Source of the DNA: Rhinopomastus cyanomelas
Lineage: Eukaryota; Chordata; Aves; Bucerotiformes; Rhinopomastidae
Length of the DNA stretch: 64,000 nucleotides
Reading direction: 5' to 3'
Assembly: GCA_013400115.1 (NCBI GenBank)
Contig: VXBP01008584.1
Span: 186,164-250,163, forward strand
The notes beneath the pieces were generated by a model. The model was given only the letters and a program-made list of their open reading frames with translations. It was not told the DNA's origin and made no database searches. The number at the start of each line of letters is the position of its first letter. Position 1 is the first letter of the stretch. The position numbers were made by a program, and so were the translations under genes. Of the stretch, positions 60,966-64,000 are shown in pieces.

Positions 60966-63900
60966 TAAGCTGACCACTAGATTTGGCTTTATAAAGAATA
61001 TTTCTTATAATTACTTGTTTTAAAGAGAATATTTGACTCACTCACAGTATTGCTAAACAGAAGTTACATCAGGTGTTGTGTGAATATCAGTTCTTTATGA
61101 GAAGATTCTGGACCTGTCAATTCAGCTAGGGCAAAGTGTCTATTATATGGACTTATCAGCATTATACCTCATCTTTTAACTCTAAAAACAGAGCTTATCT
61201 GTTCAGTATTTAAACAGGGAGGAATGCTTACCGTAAAAATTCAAGCACTGTACCTCTGTTCTATGCTGCGTATGAAAACACAATATAATGAAGACAGTAA
61301 ATTGATATAGGTAATTACTACACCTGGCTCACTTGTGTCTCTTCTTTTTTGCCAGAAATCAAAAAGGAATACTTAATACTTCATTTTCATCCAAGAAAGA
61401 AGTTTAGGCAATATTAGGGCTTTATCACTTGCCCTGTAGCACAATTGTGTCCTGTTGGCTTGTTTGAAGGAAAAATAGCACCTATTTTCTCCTTAAAAAA
61501 AGCTGCTCAAGGCAAAATGTGTTTTCTTCTGTTATTTTAGGCAAGAAAAAAGGTTTTAAGTAAAGTAAACCATGAAAAGCTTCCAATAAGCATTTCTACT
61601 TACATTTACACAGACAAGAATTTGAGCTAAAGGCAGTCAGCTTGTGTTTTATCTAGGATGACTCTTTCTAGCATGCTGTGACTAGTGCTTCCCCTTTCAC
61701 AAGATGGCTGGAAGGTAGTAATGCTCTTGACAGCTATTCTTTTCTGGAGGTCCAAAACCAACAGCTCTCAACAGTTCTATTACTTCCAAAGGTCATAGCC
61801 AGAATCCAATCTGAACAAATGCTGGAGATACGGCATATCCTGCGCTGAAAGCAGAGCCCTCGTACACCTTAGAGCAACTCAACAAACCCAAAACCACCTC
61901 AGCAACCTCTCTTTTGTCAACATTAAGGAATTCCATCCAAGCACCGGACAGATTTTATTGATATATATTTAAGCCTCATTTTCAAAGTTAGAAAACATGG
62001 CCTCCTCTGTCAAAGGAGAGAAATGTCTTTAAAATTCCTTGATATGACTGCATTTACCCAAATATTTGCTGCATCAAGCTTCTTACTGTGTGGGCTGTGA
62101 GCTGCCTGTTGAATTAGGCAGGCAGGCTTTGTGTTGACAGCTTCCTCAGTGTGAGTGGCAGTAGACGATGGTGTGCCCACAATGCTGGAAAGCTGATATG
62201 ATACAGTTCAGTCTCCCACATCAACAAACAAGGTGGAAGAAAGATGGCTGCCTGATGCTAATTGGCCTTTACTAATACATAGCAGTACTGCCGCAACTGA
62301 CATGTCTGAGGGAGCCTAGTTTACCCTCAAACCCAAAACCATTTGTTTCAACTGATTAGATGTTTCCACTCTTTCCCTTCATTTACAAAGATAGGCCCAC
62401 TGACGCAAGATACCTTGCCACAGCTCACTGAAGTACTAAGTTGCCTAATGCCCAAGTTCACTAGTTTCTTCCTTCATGAACAAGTAGTAGTTGACTTACT
62501 AATTTCTACTGCACTTCAGGATCATTTGCATTTTCAGGTTATTCTGCTAGTCTGTGTATTTACAGATTAGAAAACTGAAAAGATTATCTCCCAGTCACAA
62601 AATCAACAAGCGTAGAGCATCAGCAGCACAGAGGTTAACTCTAGAGAGGTCAAGAACTCCCTGTTCAGCACTGTGGTATTGAAATTATGAAGGACAACTA
62701 CAACAGCCTTACACTGCTAATCCAGCAGAAACATCTGATCTGGAAATAAATTTAAGTAGTATCACACTAACCAAAAAACCTGAAGAATTTTTTTTCTGTT
62801 CCTGAAAATGACTACTAAATCTGGCAGGATCCGAGTCTGTTGGAAATTAGTCCAGAAATACCAATATTTGCTAGCAAAGACATCAAGATTTCTCCAAGTT
62901 TACTTGTTACCCAAATGAAATAACTTGTTTTATCCTGTTAGAAGACTTCAATGCTTTTCTTCCAATTCCTTCTGCTACTTTTTAATTTAATAGTCCATAG
63001 TCTGCTTGAACTGCATAACATTTCTTCTTGGTTTAAGTCTGAAACATCACACTTTTTATAGTAAATACGAATTTTCAATGTTTTTCTTGTAATAAAAGTG
63101 TTACATAAGCTAAAACACCCTTCAGAAAAAACTCTATGGAAAAGTCTGAAGTGGAATTTCTATTCAAGTAGCTCCATTTCAAATTGCCTTTGCTCTCTAA
63201 CGATGTTACAGCTAGAACTAACATTATTCTTGTTGTTCAAATGAACTCGCACCTTAATTTTCTTGTTTTAAATGAGGGTAAGTTGCTCTTCGAATAAACA
63301 AACACCACTAGTGCTGCTTCTCAAAACTTTGCTGTTACAGCAGTTCTGTAGGTTATAGCTAGGAAGTGCTGAAAGCCGATAAAATGCAGTAGACAGTCAT
63401 CTTGCAGTAAAAGCACCTTTATCTGATAATTATCCTTCTACAATGCAGAATTAAACACTTCCAAACATTAACTTCAGTAGTTTCTGGTCAAAAAGCAAGT
63501 ACAAATCAATAACCAATTTTTAAAACCAAAACTGCTCCTCCCAGGATGTTTTACAAGTCTCTCCTGTACCAAAGCATCAAATTGCCTCACCATTTCATTC
63601 CTATAAAACTTACACCTTCAAATTAAGAACAGTTTTCTAAGGATATTTAATGAGAATATAGAAACTAATGATTTTACATTAAAAAGAGGGCAAATACTGT
63701 AAGTTTAATATTACAGGTGATTAAGAATAAAAATAGGAGGACACTAAAAATCTTCTGTGCCCTAGCACCACCGCCAGCACTGCATGCAGCAGACCCTTTA
63801 ACCAACATGCAAACTACAGCAGTACAGAAATCGCCTCATGCAGAGGAAGCCTGAAAACAGGCAAGCAACACTGACCAGCTCATCACAAGGGATTCTGATG

Positions 63901-64000
63901 CAGGAACCATTAGCAGACAACAGCTTATGAGTCAAGTTTTATGTCCGCAAACACAAGCCTGTCCTACAAACAACTAAGGGCCAGCTGCCAACGCAGGCGG
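60966..64000. other. Unique intronic stretch at the right end
   Basis: About 3 kb of AT-rich sequence in which I see no transposable element, exon or RNA gene. Confidence 0.6.

Larger units (their letters stand above)
48179..64000 (-). other. TCF12: TCF12 intron upstream of the 48105-48178 exon (partial)
   Basis: At least 15.8 kb of intron continuing past the right end. The exon encoding the LDFS activation motif region (MAAIGTDKELSDLL in human) was sought and not seen. Contents are CR1 fragments at 48935-49245, 51525-51622, 51915-52515, 53085-54660, 56262-56455, 58030-58197 and 58290-60965, a TG repeat at 57225-57254, and otherwise unique AT-rich sequence. In 49246-51524 I see no gene or recognisable repeat. 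Confidence 0.8.

Noticed and set aside
61252..61285. 34-nt minus-strand segment bounded by an ATACGCAG acceptor and a GTAAGC donor, upstream of the first exon
   Set aside because: Open in one frame but unlike the TCF12 N-terminus, and the length would shift the frame. Likely chance splice-like sites.
1..64000. CRISPR arrays, operons, tRNA/rRNA genes, prokaryotic mobile systems
   Set aside because: None seen; the window is vertebrate intronic DNA, and no cloverleaf or rRNA-like sequence was recognised on reading.

Overview
This window is a piece of a bird genome and lies almost entirely inside introns of one gene, TCF12 (the E-protein bHLH transcription factor HEB), transcribed on the minus strand. 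Two short exons are recognisable by protein similarity and splice signals: 48105-48178 (encoding DERTGATSWGTSSQPSPSYE...) and 34656-34758 (encoding GFADSPHYSDH...GLSPTPFMNSNLM). Both belong to the N-terminal part of TCF12, just after activation domain 1, and their splice phases join directly. A third segment between them, 44937-45005, has good splice sites, is 69 nt long (23 codons) and is open in the one frame that fits its neighbours. It is a candidate in-frame cassette exon that I do not recognise from TCF12 proteins I know. I found no other TCF12 exons, so the preceding and following exons should lie beyond the right and left ends.

The bird assignment rests on many CR1 LINE fragments with the avian 3' end (a GGTCCCTTCCAA-type block, then ATTCTRTG octamers) and on an avian ERV-type LTR. 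Several copies (12110-13815, 28700-29850, 51915-52515, 58290-60965, 43151-43238) share one 3' end type and look young. Others (105-1430, 19908-21430, 17700-18700) are old and decayed. The species cannot be named from this window.

Layout: 0-2.6 kb, two old CR1s. 2.6-10.6 kb, CR1-free intron with an AT-rich, homeodomain/POU-motif-rich stretch at 8.4-8.6 kb that could be a conserved enhancer. 10.6-21.4 kb, dense CR1 plus an old LTR. 21.4-26.7 kb, mostly unique. 26.7-27.3 kb, an LTR-like block. 27.4-30.6 kb, three CR1s. 30.6-48.9 kb, the exon-bearing and repeat-poor part. 48.9-61 kb, CR1-rich again, with the longest copy (58290-60965, endonuclease to 3' end) and a copy with rare ORF1 sequence (53085-54660). 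61-64 kb, unique.

The assembly has three weak points, all inside CR1 copies: single Ns at 42755 and 54110, and a 66-N run at 51971-52036. The sequence around them looks misjoined or mis-sized. Apart from the TCF12 exons no host protein-coding gene is supported; the remaining long reading frames are CR1/LTR remnants or chance.
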